From the NCBI GenBank assembly GCA_032629725.1, contig JAFEVB010000032.1, positions 744,001 through 808,000 of the forward strand: a stretch of DNA of 64,000 nt. The letters run 5' to 3'. Origin of the DNA: Gremmenia infestans. Lineage: Eukaryota; Ascomycota; Leotiomycetes; Helotiales; Hamatocanthoscyphaceae. Below are positions 44,746 through 53,784 of the stretch, one piece after another. Numbering within the stretch: position 1 is the stretch's first letter; each line of letters opens with the position of its first letter. Under the pieces are notes generated by a model. It saw only the letters and a list, made by a program, of their open reading frames with translations. It searched no databases and was not told where the DNA came from. The translations under genes and the position numbers were made by a program.

Positions 44746-45618
44746 ATGATGTCGGGTACAAATCAAGCCTCCGAAATACCTCTCTACAGCCTCCCTTCGA
44801 CACCGTCGAAGTCTATAACCTCTTCAAAAGAAGGAATCCCTACGCTGCAGAATCCATTCTCAGATGCCGACGACGCATCCACACTCGCTTCCACAACTCT
44901 CGACATTCTCCCCAAGATACCCCACCACTTTACCCCCACCTCGACACTCCAAATACAAGCCTCAGGCAAAAGCCCCTGCTCCTTCCCCTTCTCACCCAGA
45001 GAACTCGCGATCCCGATCTTCTCCCCGATAACCGGGAGACCAACCTACCTCTCGCTGCGAGAAAAACGGCATTCGGGAAACAGCAAACTCGTACTAGCCG
45101 AAGACGAGGCCGAGACCAGCATCGCGACGACGACATACTGGTTTGGACCGGGCCGAGCACCTGTCATTCGCATTTTCTCGAATACAGAACAGGGCAGCGA
45201 GCCAGAGGAGATAGATAAAGTGGAGCTGAAAGGCAAGAACCTCGTGACGCGGACCGTGTGCCTTGAGTCCCGCCGCTATGGAAATTTTGAATGGCGGTAT
45301 GTGGGAAAGAAGGAACGCTCTGTGGTCGGACTAGCAGATGCGAATAACTTGCTTGTGCTGGAGAAGGTTGGGGCTGAAGGCCGGACGAAAGTAGCGCAGC
45401 TTGTGCGGTGCGAAAGCACGCGGACGGCGGGGACACGAGCTAGGACGGCGGGGAATGGTGGGGAGTTGGAGATGTGTTTGAGGGGGTTGAATGGGGAGGT
45501 ATTGATGGATGAGGTGGTGGTTGTTGCTTCATGTTTGGTTATGTTGAAGAAGGAAATTGACCGGTTGAGGACGATGCAGATTATGGTTATGTCGGGTGGT
45601 GGTGGTGGAGGCTCATGA
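44746..45618 (+). CDS. Uncharacterised fungal-family protein with conserved beta-rich core and Gly tail
   Basis: An intronless 290-aa protein, or 289 aa if the second Met is used. The first 70 residues are polar and disordered. The core carries sequence typical of a widespread uncharacterised ascomycete family: TYWFGPGRAPVIRIF, LVTRTVCLESRRYGNFEWRY, NNLLVLEKV and VAQLVRCESTRT. Near the C-terminus comes a helix (VVASCLVMLKKEIDRLRTMQ), then a run of glycines. It may be structurally related to tubby/LURP-like scramblase folds, but I cannot show this. Base composition changes within the gene: C-rich up to about 45100, then strongly G-rich and C-poor from about 45430. Confidence 0.8.
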   Translation: MMSGTNQASEIPLYSLPSTPSKSITSSKEGIPTLQNPFSDADDASTLASTTLDILPKIPHHFTPTSTLQIQASGKSPCSFPFSPRELAIPIFSPITGRPTYLSLREKRHSGNSKLVLAEDEAETSIATTTYWFGPGRAPVIRIFSNTEQGSEPEEIDKVELKGKNLVTRTVCLESRRYGNFEWRYVGKKERSVVGLADANNLLVLEKVGAEGRTKVAQLVRCESTRTAGTRARTAGNGGELEMCLRGLNGEVLMDEVVVVASCLVMLKKEIDRLRTMQIMVMSGGGGGGS

Positions 45619-46815
45619 TTGGGAGACTGTGATTGCATTGCTTCGGATGGTGAAGAGATCGGAAGTTACTCAACCTCTCCTTATATGAAATGTATGTGGC
45701 ATACTTGCTTACGAAGTAGCTTTGCACATTGAGGTCTGATCTTTGCAGATTAGGAAAGGATATTATGCGATTTAGCTGCTTATATAAGCGTACTGCAGCC
45801 ATAAAACTCGGCCATAACGTAATATATGTTACCTCTTATGCTAGCGTCAATATCTTATTCAATCATTTCCGTGACCTGGGCATTCCTACAGATGCCGTTG
45901 CGTACTATCGTCAGCAGCGGCAACACGATGCATTTGAACAGACGCGTCCCCGCAGGAATCCATTCAAGAAATTAACAACATTATGACCTCCAAAATCACA
46001 ATAAAAGTGCCTATCTCTCTTTTCCTGTCTCATTTCCCTTTCTTTCTGATCTTTGAATCCTATTTTACTAAACAATTTTATGAGGGGCATAGCTGGTCTG
46101 TACATCACTTGCACCTGCCCCAAACGTGTTTAGACGTCTACCATAAAATCTAGCCTATCTTGGCAGCTTGGCCGCCCAAACAAGCATAGTACTTGCTTCG
46201 GGGTGGTTTCCTCGGTCATTTCAATGTGCTTCTTCAGAATCGCTTCCGTCTCCTTCTCGTTACCAGATTGTGTAAACTCTAGCAGGCCAACACAGAGTTC
46301 AGTTTGCAACTCTTTTGGGACTCGACAGTGACTCGTGCTGTCGCATTTCAATCGTCCACTTGTCATTGTTCCACAAATTTCTCGGATTATAAGGAGAGCG
46401 TTGGGCGCCCAAATTCATGTACATGAGGGTCTAGAGAAACCGATCAAGTGATAGAGGTTGTGGGGTACTTTGATTTCAGTTACAGCGTCACTATTTGAAC
46501 CATCACTGTTTCCAGTAAAATCAGAAATTGAAGTCATTCCTCTGAGGACTTCGAGCAGCTCCCAGATATACATATTCTAGCAGCTAGAGTGTTAATAAGA
46601 GCGTTCCTCACCCACGAAATTGTGCTGTGTGTGGCTTGTTGCATGCTGATCTCCCTTTGTTGTTTCTGCCAAGATACATACGCAATTCTCCTTGTTATCT
46701 GGCGACAAAGACGCAAATTGGCTTTGTGCAATCTGCGATCTTTGTACTATGTGTATTAACTTTGTCCAGTTTTAGGGATCTTGGGTTCTATTGTTAATTG
46801 CTTTATATTAGATTT
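45619..46815. other. Intergenic before the transposon
   Basis: Mostly AT-rich. A plus frame at 45729-45986 has no recognisable motif. A possible small minus-strand gene is listed separately. Confidence 0.45.
46130..46366 (-). CDS. Possible small protein, unknown
   Basis: A 78-residue frame (begins MTSGRLKCDSTSHC) with ordinary-looking composition, an amphipathic helix (KETEAILKKHIEMTEE) and five scattered cysteines. No family is recognised and no intron evidence supports it. It may be a fragment. Confidence 0.2.
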   Translation of the reverse strand: MTSGRLKCDSTSHCRVPKELQTELCVGLLEFTQSGNEKETEAILKKHIEMTEETTPKQVLCLFGRPSCQDRLDFMVDV

Positions 46816-46817
46816 TA

Positions 46818-46858
46818 AGTCGGCACCCCCCCCTTCCGGACACCCCCCCCTTCCGGAC
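46818..46858 (+). repeat. Left terminal inverted repeat with internal direct repeat
   Basis: 41 bp, starting AGTCGGCAC. It contains two copies of C8-TTCCGGAC separated by an A, so the repeat is itself iterated. Confidence 0.95.
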
Positions 46859-46903
46859 ACTCGCTTATTTATTACCCTACAACTTTATAACCTTATAACT
46901 TTT

Positions 46904-48502
46904 TTATTCCTCTACTTCTATATAATCGCCTGTACTAGCGGATTCTATAGACGAATTAGAATCTTCCTCTTCAATTTCCCGGTCCCCTGCCCTAATTTGG
47001 GCTTCTTTTATAGCCTGTATATCCGCAAACTTCGAATTTGGACTAGTCCTCACTTGACGCCTTTTCCGCGGGGCTAGCTGCTCTAACCTTGCTTCTAACT
47101 GGTCAATCCGAAGCTGTGCTTAGGTTAGAGCATAGTCCTTCTCATCAAATCCCTTTTCTAGCTTCCTAAAAAGCCGCCGACTAGTTGAAAGTTTGCCATT
47201 TCCTAATCGGGAAATTGTCTCTACCTGAACCCGTACCTCCTTAGCTGCTTTTGGCGTATGCATAAGAACTAGTGGTATCGTCTGATCCGTAAATAGCTGT
47301 AGATCCCCAATTAAGCTGTTTTGGGCGTCTTGCGGACCATTATTACTATTCTCTAGTAGTAAACGGCTCATAAGAGGCTTAGCCATATTAGGGGGCCATA
47401 AACCAGTAGCTTTCCACCCGGCCTTAATATTTGAGGAAGTTAAGCTAGCGTCCCGAGCCTTCTTATAGCACCGTAAGAAGTTTCGCTTTCCAACTGGGGT
47501 AGAATCGGTAAGGAGGCTCAAGTTACTAAGCTCCTTTTGGTAGGCAGCCTTTAGGGGGGAGAATATTAATAAATCCAGCGGCTGCAATACATGTAAGGTA
47601 TGTGGAGGTAGAAATAAGAGGTGTATCTTATGCTGGAAGCATAGCCATATAAAGTCAGTGGTTTCATGGCTCCTATGACCGTCTAATATAAGCAATCGTG
47701 GCTCCTAGGGGTCCAGGGGGGCCGTAGCAGGAATAAACACCTTTTCAAGCTATTCTCGGGCTGTAGCATCTGAAGTCCACCCGTTTTCGGTAGCAGTAAA
47801 CTGCTAGCGCTCGTATAACTCTAGACTAGTCGGAAACCATTGCTGTTGGACCGTTTTTCCCTTAAACATAACCAGTGGAGGAAGCGCTAGTCCCGTGGCA
47901 CTAATACACTCAATAAACGACGTCCAAGCCTTAGAACCTGGCTGTTTCCGCTGAATAAAACGTCGATTCCTACTCCCTATAACTAGTCCATTGCTCCCCT
48001 GGCCTTCCATAATCCCTGCCTCATCCATATTCCACCGATTTTGCTGTTTTATATGCTTAACTTCTAGAACCTCCAATTTTTGGAACCATGCTTTAATTAT
48101 ATCCGTTATAGCGCTATTAACCCGTCCAGAATCGATCCGGAATTGCCTCTTTATCCGTAGAATAGGATTCCGTTTTAGGAAGGCCCGTATCCAGCGTTTT
48201 CCAAGTGTAGTTGTATCTCCCCGGACAGCTAGAAGGCGCTAGGCAAAATCCTTAATCTGCGTATGCGTAGGGCTAAGCCCTAAGCTTTCCTGGGTTAAAA
48301 CCCAATCCGTAAGTCGTTTTTCCTGGCTTAGGGAAAGCCTTTGTAAATGCTCTGCTCCGTTTTTACGTGATTCGTGGCCAGTTTTGCGGTCCTGAAGTGT
48401 CGCCCGTGGAACCCCCCAATCTAGACTAGCTTTCCGGACAGATGCGCCATGCGCTATTGCATTTAGCGCTGAAGCAATATCAAATTCAGTATACCGAGGC
48501 AT
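46904..48502 (-). pseudogene. Transposase of the Fot1/pogo element, five in-frame stops
   Basis: A single frame from ATG at 48502 to TAA at 46906-46904 spans 532 codons without any frameshift. N-terminal helix-turn-helix/psq-like region (MPRYTEFDIASALNAIAHGA; VRKASLDWGVPRATLQDR), then the CENP-B-type region (GKRWIQAFLKRNP). The DDE catalytic core shows D in NRWNMDEAGI, D in LLILDGHRSH and D in HVLQPLDLLIFSPLK, followed by NIKAGWKATGLWPPN. A Glu/Ser-rich tail ends the frame. Nonsense codons are TAG at 48241-48239, 47806-47804, 47752-47750 and 47707-47705, and TAA at 47122-47120. Each can be explained by one C-to-T or G-to-A transition (from CAG, TGG, CAA or similar). Confidence 0.92.
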
Positions 48503-48612
48503 AATAAGTTAGAGAAGATAGATATAAAATTTTAAAGCAATTAATAAAAGCGTTAGAAAGTTATAAGCATTAAAAGTGGGAGCATAGGTAGTAGCGGTGA
48601 AGCTAGCGGGGC

Positions 48613-48653
48613 GTCCGGAAGGGGGGGGTGTCCGGAAGGGGGGGGTGCCGACT
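48613..48653 (-). repeat. Right terminal inverted repeat with internal direct repeat
   Basis: Exact reverse complement of 46818-46858, ending TGCCGACT before the TA duplication. Confidence 0.95.
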
Positions 48654-48655
48654 TA

Positions 48656-49019
48656 TCCGTATCTTTGTATTTCCTGTCCTCTATTTAGTACAATGTCCGT
48701 CGCACCTCAGTCGAATTTGGCCTATTGGATCAGAGACTTCACCAGTGCTCTTTTGTTTATGAATGCCCTAATATATCTGGAACATCAGTGCGTTACAACA
48801 CACAATGGCTCTGTTCAAATCTTCAAGATAAAGGATCTATAGTGAACCTTAAAGAACAATGTGTTTTGTTGCCGGGAGGGTCGCAAAACAGACCTCTCAA
48901 TAGATATGAATTTCGGAACAACATTAGACTGCAAAGCTTTTAGAAAGGTTCTTCAGGCTTTGAGAGACTTCGGTCATTCTTAGCCTTCACAAACTATCCA
49001 ACTCACCAGATAACCAAAG
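48656..49019. other. Short region between transposon and cyclase gene
   Basis: Contains the cyclase promoter or an upstream exon. A frame at 48725-48943 (72 aa) is open but cannot be joined to the cyclase by an obvious intron. The transposon ends 365 bp before the cyclase ATG. Confidence 0.4.
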
Positions 49020-49817
49020 ATGTTTTCAGCAATTACTACAGAACAGGCTCCCTTAGGCTCGGTATGCTGTGTCTTCACCGATATTATCAACTCCACACCC
49101 TTGTGGGAACATGACCCAATGGCCATGAAAACCGCACTTACACAACACAATCGATTTATCCGTGACGAGATAATTCGTTTTGGCGGGTACGAAGTCAAAG
49201 CAACAGGAGATGGATTCCAAATCATCTTCTCCGCAGCGCGAAATGCAGTGCAATTCTCCTTAGCTGTACAGGAAGGCATCCAAGACATCGTGTGGCCTGA
49301 GGCAATCCGCGAGTATCGACGACAAAATTCTGACGGTAGCCATACGGGGCTGTCAGTCAGCATAGGGATGAATTTCGGCGAGCCGTTTAGTATCGACCTA
49401 AGTCCAACCGTAAACCGCATGGATTATTTCGGCCCTATGGTCAACAGGGCAGCTCGAATTGAAGGCGAAGCTGGGGAGGGTAGGATCGCGGTCTCGGATG
49501 CTTTCATCGCGCAACTAGATCGCGAGCAAACTCCCAATGCAGCTCTTCCAACCGAGGTCAATGATTTTATCAGAACGAAGGTTCTTCGGGCAACCATTTT
49601 GGATCGACCTTTTGAGCTCAGTTCCAAAGGCTATCGGTGTCTCAAAGGGATCAGGTACCCCGAGTATATCACGGTGATTGGCATTAAGACTACCTGCAGA
49701 AGCATCAGGTTCTTTAACGAAGCCGCAGACAACACAACAACATCAGTGTCCTCTACTATGAGAGAATACGAGGCTAGAGGCCCCAATTTCAACTCGCTCG
49801 ATATTCACATTGGATGA
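49020..49817 (+). CDS. Free-standing class III nucleotidyl (adenylyl/guanylyl) cyclase domain protein
   Basis: A 265-aa intronless protein that is essentially one cyclase homology domain. Catalytic residues are all present: metal-binding D21 in CVFTDIINST and D64 in KATGDGF, the purine-selecting K60 in GGYEVK, D135 in NRMDYFG, and the transition-state N142 and R146 in MVNRAAR. The K60/D135 pair predicts ATP as substrate. Block order and wording (FTDIxNST, LWExxPxAM, MDYFGPMVNRAARIE) match the catalytic part of the large fungal adenylyl cyclase. The N-terminal RA, leucine-rich repeat and PP2C-like domains of that ~2000-aa protein are absent. There is no signal peptide or membrane segment, so a soluble enzyme is expected. 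About 80 residues after the core are unique. Activity is inferred; such domains usually act as dimers. Confidence 0.85.
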   Translation: MFSAITTEQAPLGSVCCVFTDIINSTPLWEHDPMAMKTALTQHNRFIRDEIIRFGGYEVKATGDGFQIIFSAARNAVQFSLAVQEGIQDIVWPEAIREYRRQNSDGSHTGLSVSIGMNFGEPFSIDLSPTVNRMDYFGPMVNRAARIEGEAGEGRIAVSDAFIAQLDREQTPNAALPTEVNDFIRTKVLRATILDRPFELSSKGYRCLKGIRYPEYITVIGIKTTCRSIRFFNEAADNTTTSVSSTMREYEARGPNFNSLDIHIG

Positions 49818-51000
49818 TGTATATAGTGGAGATGGAGAAGAAGACCAGCCAATGATCTCAATGTCCACCACTATGAGAGTTAGCGAGGTCACCTCCAATT
49901 AGGTATGCACAATGGATAATGGTGACAGTCGAGACGACGAAGACTGCTCGCTGATTTCCAATCCGTAATTGGGGAAACCCACTGGATAAATCGGTGGTAG
50001 CTGAGCACTAGCAACGCACCCTTGGTGATTGGTGTACTATTTTGGCTTCTGTGTTTCTTCCATATAATCAATTGCAAAGTTCAAAATCATTTTTAACACT
50101 GCTGAAGATTCATACTCCGTACTGTGACTCAAGTGATTGCCTACCAGTGTACCACCCCCTTAATAACAACATTCTCTTATGACCAGCTGATCATGACATC
50201 GTTTTGGATCCCAAAGCTCCATGCGAGACACCCATCAAAGCGAGAAGAAACCAAGCACAGGAAAAAAGCATTGTCGTAGACACAATTTGACTCACCGCTA
50301 ATGATACCAAAGACTCAGCATCTCAGCGTGCCCTCTACCTATCCGCTAGTTTCTTTCATAACCAAGCATCACGCCATCTTGCAAGAAAACGATGACTCAA
50401 TCACGGCTCGGGCATTTTAATTTGATATCTAAATCAGTTCGGTTCTCCGATCACTTTACTTTTTCTTTCTTGTATTGGATGCATTTGGCACTTGTGTGTC
50501 TCGGTTGGCTTGGCGTCAAGGAAAGTTTTTCTCTATTGAATACTGCTTATTTCGAATCTAAGCCTGTATCTCATTAACCTAAAACGTACTCAAGTGCGTT
50601 TACCCAGGCTTACGGCGTTGGCTCGCTCATTGGCTGGCTTCTTTTCGTGAGGCAGACTTGAGATTCATGGACAACGGACCTAATCATACCCGACGAGGTT
50701 GACGACCGTGATCTCTGAATTCGCACTAGCGAGCGAGAGAGCGCGAGGCAACCCCAAGAGATTTATATGCTCCATCACTCTCCGACAATTTGATTACTTT
50801 CAGCGCCTGGATTATCAAAATTGCCGACTTTCCAGTGTTTCGACACTTCAAAGCAGCTCTTGCTGTCCTTCAGTCTTGCTGTTATCAGTAATTATATCGT
50901 ATTACAGTGGCATATGCGACCGAGACACTGATAATATGTTTCTCTCTCTAATACTTGATAATATAGATACTCAATATTTGGGAAGTCATTATCCGCCAAC
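49818..51000. other. Intergenic downstream of the cyclase gene
   Basis: About 1.2 kb. Just after the cyclase stop, a sequence near 49863-49902 (ACCACTATGAGAG...) imperfectly repeats the end of the cyclase coding region (about 49750-49790). A frame at 50699-51109 has no recognisable motif. Confidence 0.45.
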
Positions 51001-51426
51001 CTTAGTTACCCCTACTTCTCGATCTTACCAGCTAGAGGACAGTTTGGTGCCGGTATTAGAGCGATTAATCTTGGACAACGCCGTCCATCAGCTTCAGAGC
51101 GACCATTGACTAGTCATTTTCATAAAAGCTCCGTTGAGCCGTCCATTTCACTTGGAGCCCGCCTCGCGTCGTCAGCCCTTTCAGGACAGCGTTCCTTTCT
51201 GGGACGACCTCTATCGATTCCCTCAAACAACGGGCCAGATCTAGAGTTTAGACACCGGGATCGTAACCCACGCAGCTGGTTAAGAGAACATGGGCCGGCG
51301 AATGGGGAATTTCCACCACGTGATATCAACACGCCTAGGGGTCATGGAGGAAAATTTGGAAGCAGGAAATACGGATATGAGAGGTCTAAATCTGAGAGCC
51401 GGTCGTTGTTTGATGAGACAGAGTGA
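51001..51426 (+). CDS. Possible exon or relic, low-complexity polar protein
   Basis: One frame stays open from about 51001 to a stop at 51426 and reads as a polar, Arg/Ser/Gly-rich protein (ARLASSALSGQRSFLGRPLS; HRDRNPRSWLREHGPANGEF). No start codon or splice site fits clearly, and two other frames are also open here. It may be the last exon of an unrecognised gene or chance. Confidence 0.2.
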   Translation, partial: LSYPYFSILPARGQFGAGIRAINLGQRRPSASERPLTSHFHKSSVEPSISLGARLASSALSGQRSFLGRPLSIPSNNGPDLEFRHRDRNPRSWLREHGPANGEFPPRDINTPRGHGGKFGSRKYGYERSKSESRSLFDETE

Positions 51427-52069
51427 TTTTGAGAACCAAGATAACACTGATATTCGAAGCCGGTTTGCAGCGGTGTCCGAAAAGCAATAGCTGTATGGAC
51501 CCGAATCCGAGTACTGAATTTGAATACCATTCGTAAAGTAGAATAGGAAGAAAACTAAAACCGCAGAGCATAAATCGATAAACGATCTCGTTATATATAA
51601 CCCGGTTGAGCTGCTAAAGAGCAACCTTTCAATTTTGTGAGATAGTGAACGTAACTTGAGATAGCATCTCTCGGGATCCTTTCTCTGCGAGACTACGAGA
51701 TCATACCTGTCTTTGAAAGGTAACGGGGCTGGTCTGTGTTGTTTTCATGCATTCAATTGGCTATTTTTAATATTGGTGAGTAATCGGTTCTAAAAGGTTT
51801 CAAAGTTACTCGCAGTAATTGATTTCTCGCCAGCTGCGAATAAACGACTTAAGATTCAAAATTCGAGGAGTGGGTCTTTACATATATATGTATTTAGGGG
51901 ACGACAAATTACACATTCACATTGAACAGTAGCGATTTCATTCGGCCGAGACTGATTAACCCTCGCTTCGGCTTGAAGGAAAAAGGGGGCATACACGTGA
52001 TACCCACAATCAGCAACCCCTCCCTCATCAACTTCAACAGCGCTTCCTCATCCACCCAACCATCTCAAG
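51427..52069. other. Intergenic upstream of the methyltransferase gene
   Basis: No gene seen; AT-rich, with the promoter of the next gene at its end. Confidence 0.5.
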
Positions 52070-52888
52070 ATGACCAATCCAAACCCAACTTCTACCTATA
52101 TTTCCGACCACAGCACTGCGGTAATCCGCGCCCACAGCTGGCGCACCGCCCAAAACAGCTGCGCATATCTCATCCCTCACCTCACACCCACAACCCGCAT
52201 TCTAGACGTAGGCTGCGGCCCCGGCACCATAACCATCGACCTCGCAAAACTCGTCCCACAAGGCCACGTAACAGGCATTGAATACACTGCCGCCCCACTA
52301 TCAGGCGCCCGTGCTCTTGCTGCTGAGCGCGGGGTCTCGAATGTGAATTTCCAGGAAGGCGATATCCACCGCCTGCCGTTTGAAGATGCGGTGTTTGATA
52401 TTGTGCATGCGCATCAGGTGCTTCAACATATCAGTGATCCGGTGCTGGGGTTGAGGGAGATGAGGAGGGTTTGTAAGGAGGGTGGGATTGTTGCTGTGAG
52501 GGAGAGCGCGTATTTGAGAATGTATCCTTTGACGCCTGGCTTGGAAAAATATGGGGTGTTGTATGACAAAGTCGCGAAAGCTAAAGGAGGGAATCCGCAT
52601 CCTGGCGCTGGAATTCATCGTTGGGCTGTGGAAGCTGGGTTTGAGAGAGAGAGCGTGGAGTGTAGTACGGGCAGTTGGTGTTATCGGACGAGAGAGGAGC
52701 GGGAGTTTTGGGGTGGTGGATTTGCGGAGAGGTGTAAGGAGGGTGGTGCTTTCTTTGGCAATGTGGTTAAGGGCGGTTTTGCGACTGAAGATGAGTTGGG
52801 GGAGATTGAGGAGGCGTGGAGGAAGTGGGTGAGAAATGAAGATGGGTGGTGTGGGGGTTTTCACGGGGAGATCATTTGTAGGCAATAG
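52070..52888 (+). CDS. SAM-dependent methyltransferase (UbiE/class I type)
   Basis: A 272-aa intronless class I methyltransferase. Motif I ILDVGCGPGT (about residues 44-53) binds S-adenosylmethionine. VTGIEYTAAPL gives the acidic residue after strand 2, FQEGDIHRLPFED the motif around strand 3, and FDIVHAHQVLQHISDP the UbiE-like motif II. LREMRRVCKEGGIVAVRES is the conserved strand 5 region. The substrate is not predictable; relatives act on quinones, sterols or small metabolites. The next gene downstream is a P450 in the same direction, so a shared small-molecule pathway is possible but unproven. Composition switches inside the gene: the first half is C-rich and G-poor, the second half (after about 52430) is G-rich and C-poor. 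Confidence 0.88.
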   Translation: MTNPNPTSTYISDHSTAVIRAHSWRTAQNSCAYLIPHLTPTTRILDVGCGPGTITIDLAKLVPQGHVTGIEYTAAPLSGARALAAERGVSNVNFQEGDIHRLPFEDAVFDIVHAHQVLQHISDPVLGLREMRRVCKEGGIVAVRESAYLRMYPLTPGLEKYGVLYDKVAKAKGGNPHPGAGIHRWAVEAGFERESVECSTGSWCYRTREEREFWGGGFAERCKEGGAFFGNVVKGGFATEDELGEIEEAWRKWVRNEDGWCGGFHGEIICRQ

Positions 52889-53784
52889 AAAGCGCTATTG
52901 TTACTGTAATCTACTACAGAGAGAGCTCCACAGTTTCTGCAGATAAGATGCAAATGGCTATCAGGAATAGGCTTGTGGATTAGAGCAAAGATCTCGAACA
53001 TCTACGACAAGCGTAAATAGTCAGTAAGTCTTGATACTAGCATAGTCTAAACTTATGCGTGCGATTTAATACAACTAAAAACATTATTATTTCACAGCTA
53101 TCTATATTATGACATTATCTTAGTGAACCAAATAAGCTTGATTAAACCAGATAAGAAAGAATACCCCTTTCTAGCACTCGCTTACGGGTCCCCTTGGCTT
53201 TAAGAAAGTAAATAATACCTTACGTATTAAAACCTACCAAAGGCTATGAAAATCTGTGCGAAAAGTCATCAGATAAAAGTGCTTAATACCGGATGATTCA
53301 TTCTACAGTGGCTCCCTTATTAATATCACTAGCTTCAAGTTGTGGAAATCGGTAGGCGACATAGGGTAGGTAGGTGTAAGTGAGGCAGCGACTAAAAATA
53401 TACTACTCCGTAGAGCTTCTAGCGAGATTAGTAATCAAGATGCCCCTACTAGGTATACCACGCGCTGATTCGCTGTCACTGCCCTTCAACTAAAAATATG
53501 CATGTCATGTTTGTGCTACATGAAATTACGCTAGGTAGGTAGGTAAGCACTTTAATGAGGTGGTCATCTACACTTCACTTCTCCTCGACACAGAAACATT
53601 ATGTCGGACGCGCTCTCATTTGATCCAGATACTGTATCCACGATTGCCGACCGACCTCTCTCTACATATTTTGGAGCCAGTGACCGAGTGCAAGTAATTA
53701 GCATAGTAGCTTGACATAATTAGTTAACAAGGGGTCTATTGTTTCCGCAACCTCTCCCGTGTCCCCACGTTGGCTCGTCGGTCA
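52889..53784. other. Intergenic between methyltransferase and P450 genes
   Basis: AT-rich, about 0.9 kb. A 37-codon frame at 53601-53714 (starts MSDALSFDPDTVSTIADRPL) looks coding in composition and could be a remnant first exon of another gene, but nothing continues it. Confidence 0.45.

Larger units (their letters stand above)
46818..48653 (-). mobile_element. Fot1/pogo-type (Tc1/mariner superfamily) DNA transposon, 1836 bp
   Basis: Complete element with perfect 41-bp terminal inverted repeats (46818-46858 and 48613-48653), flanked by the TA target-site duplication (46816-46817 and 48654-48655). It holds one transposase frame on the minus strand that nearly fills the element. Size, TA duplication and DDE motifs fit Fot1/pogo. 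The transposase has five nonsense codons, so the copy is not autonomous; intact repeats mean it could still be mobilised by another copy. Confidence 0.95.

Noticed and set aside
50699..51109. 136-codon plus-strand frame
   Set aside because: No motif, unusual composition and overlap with another open frame; kept only as part of an unassigned region.
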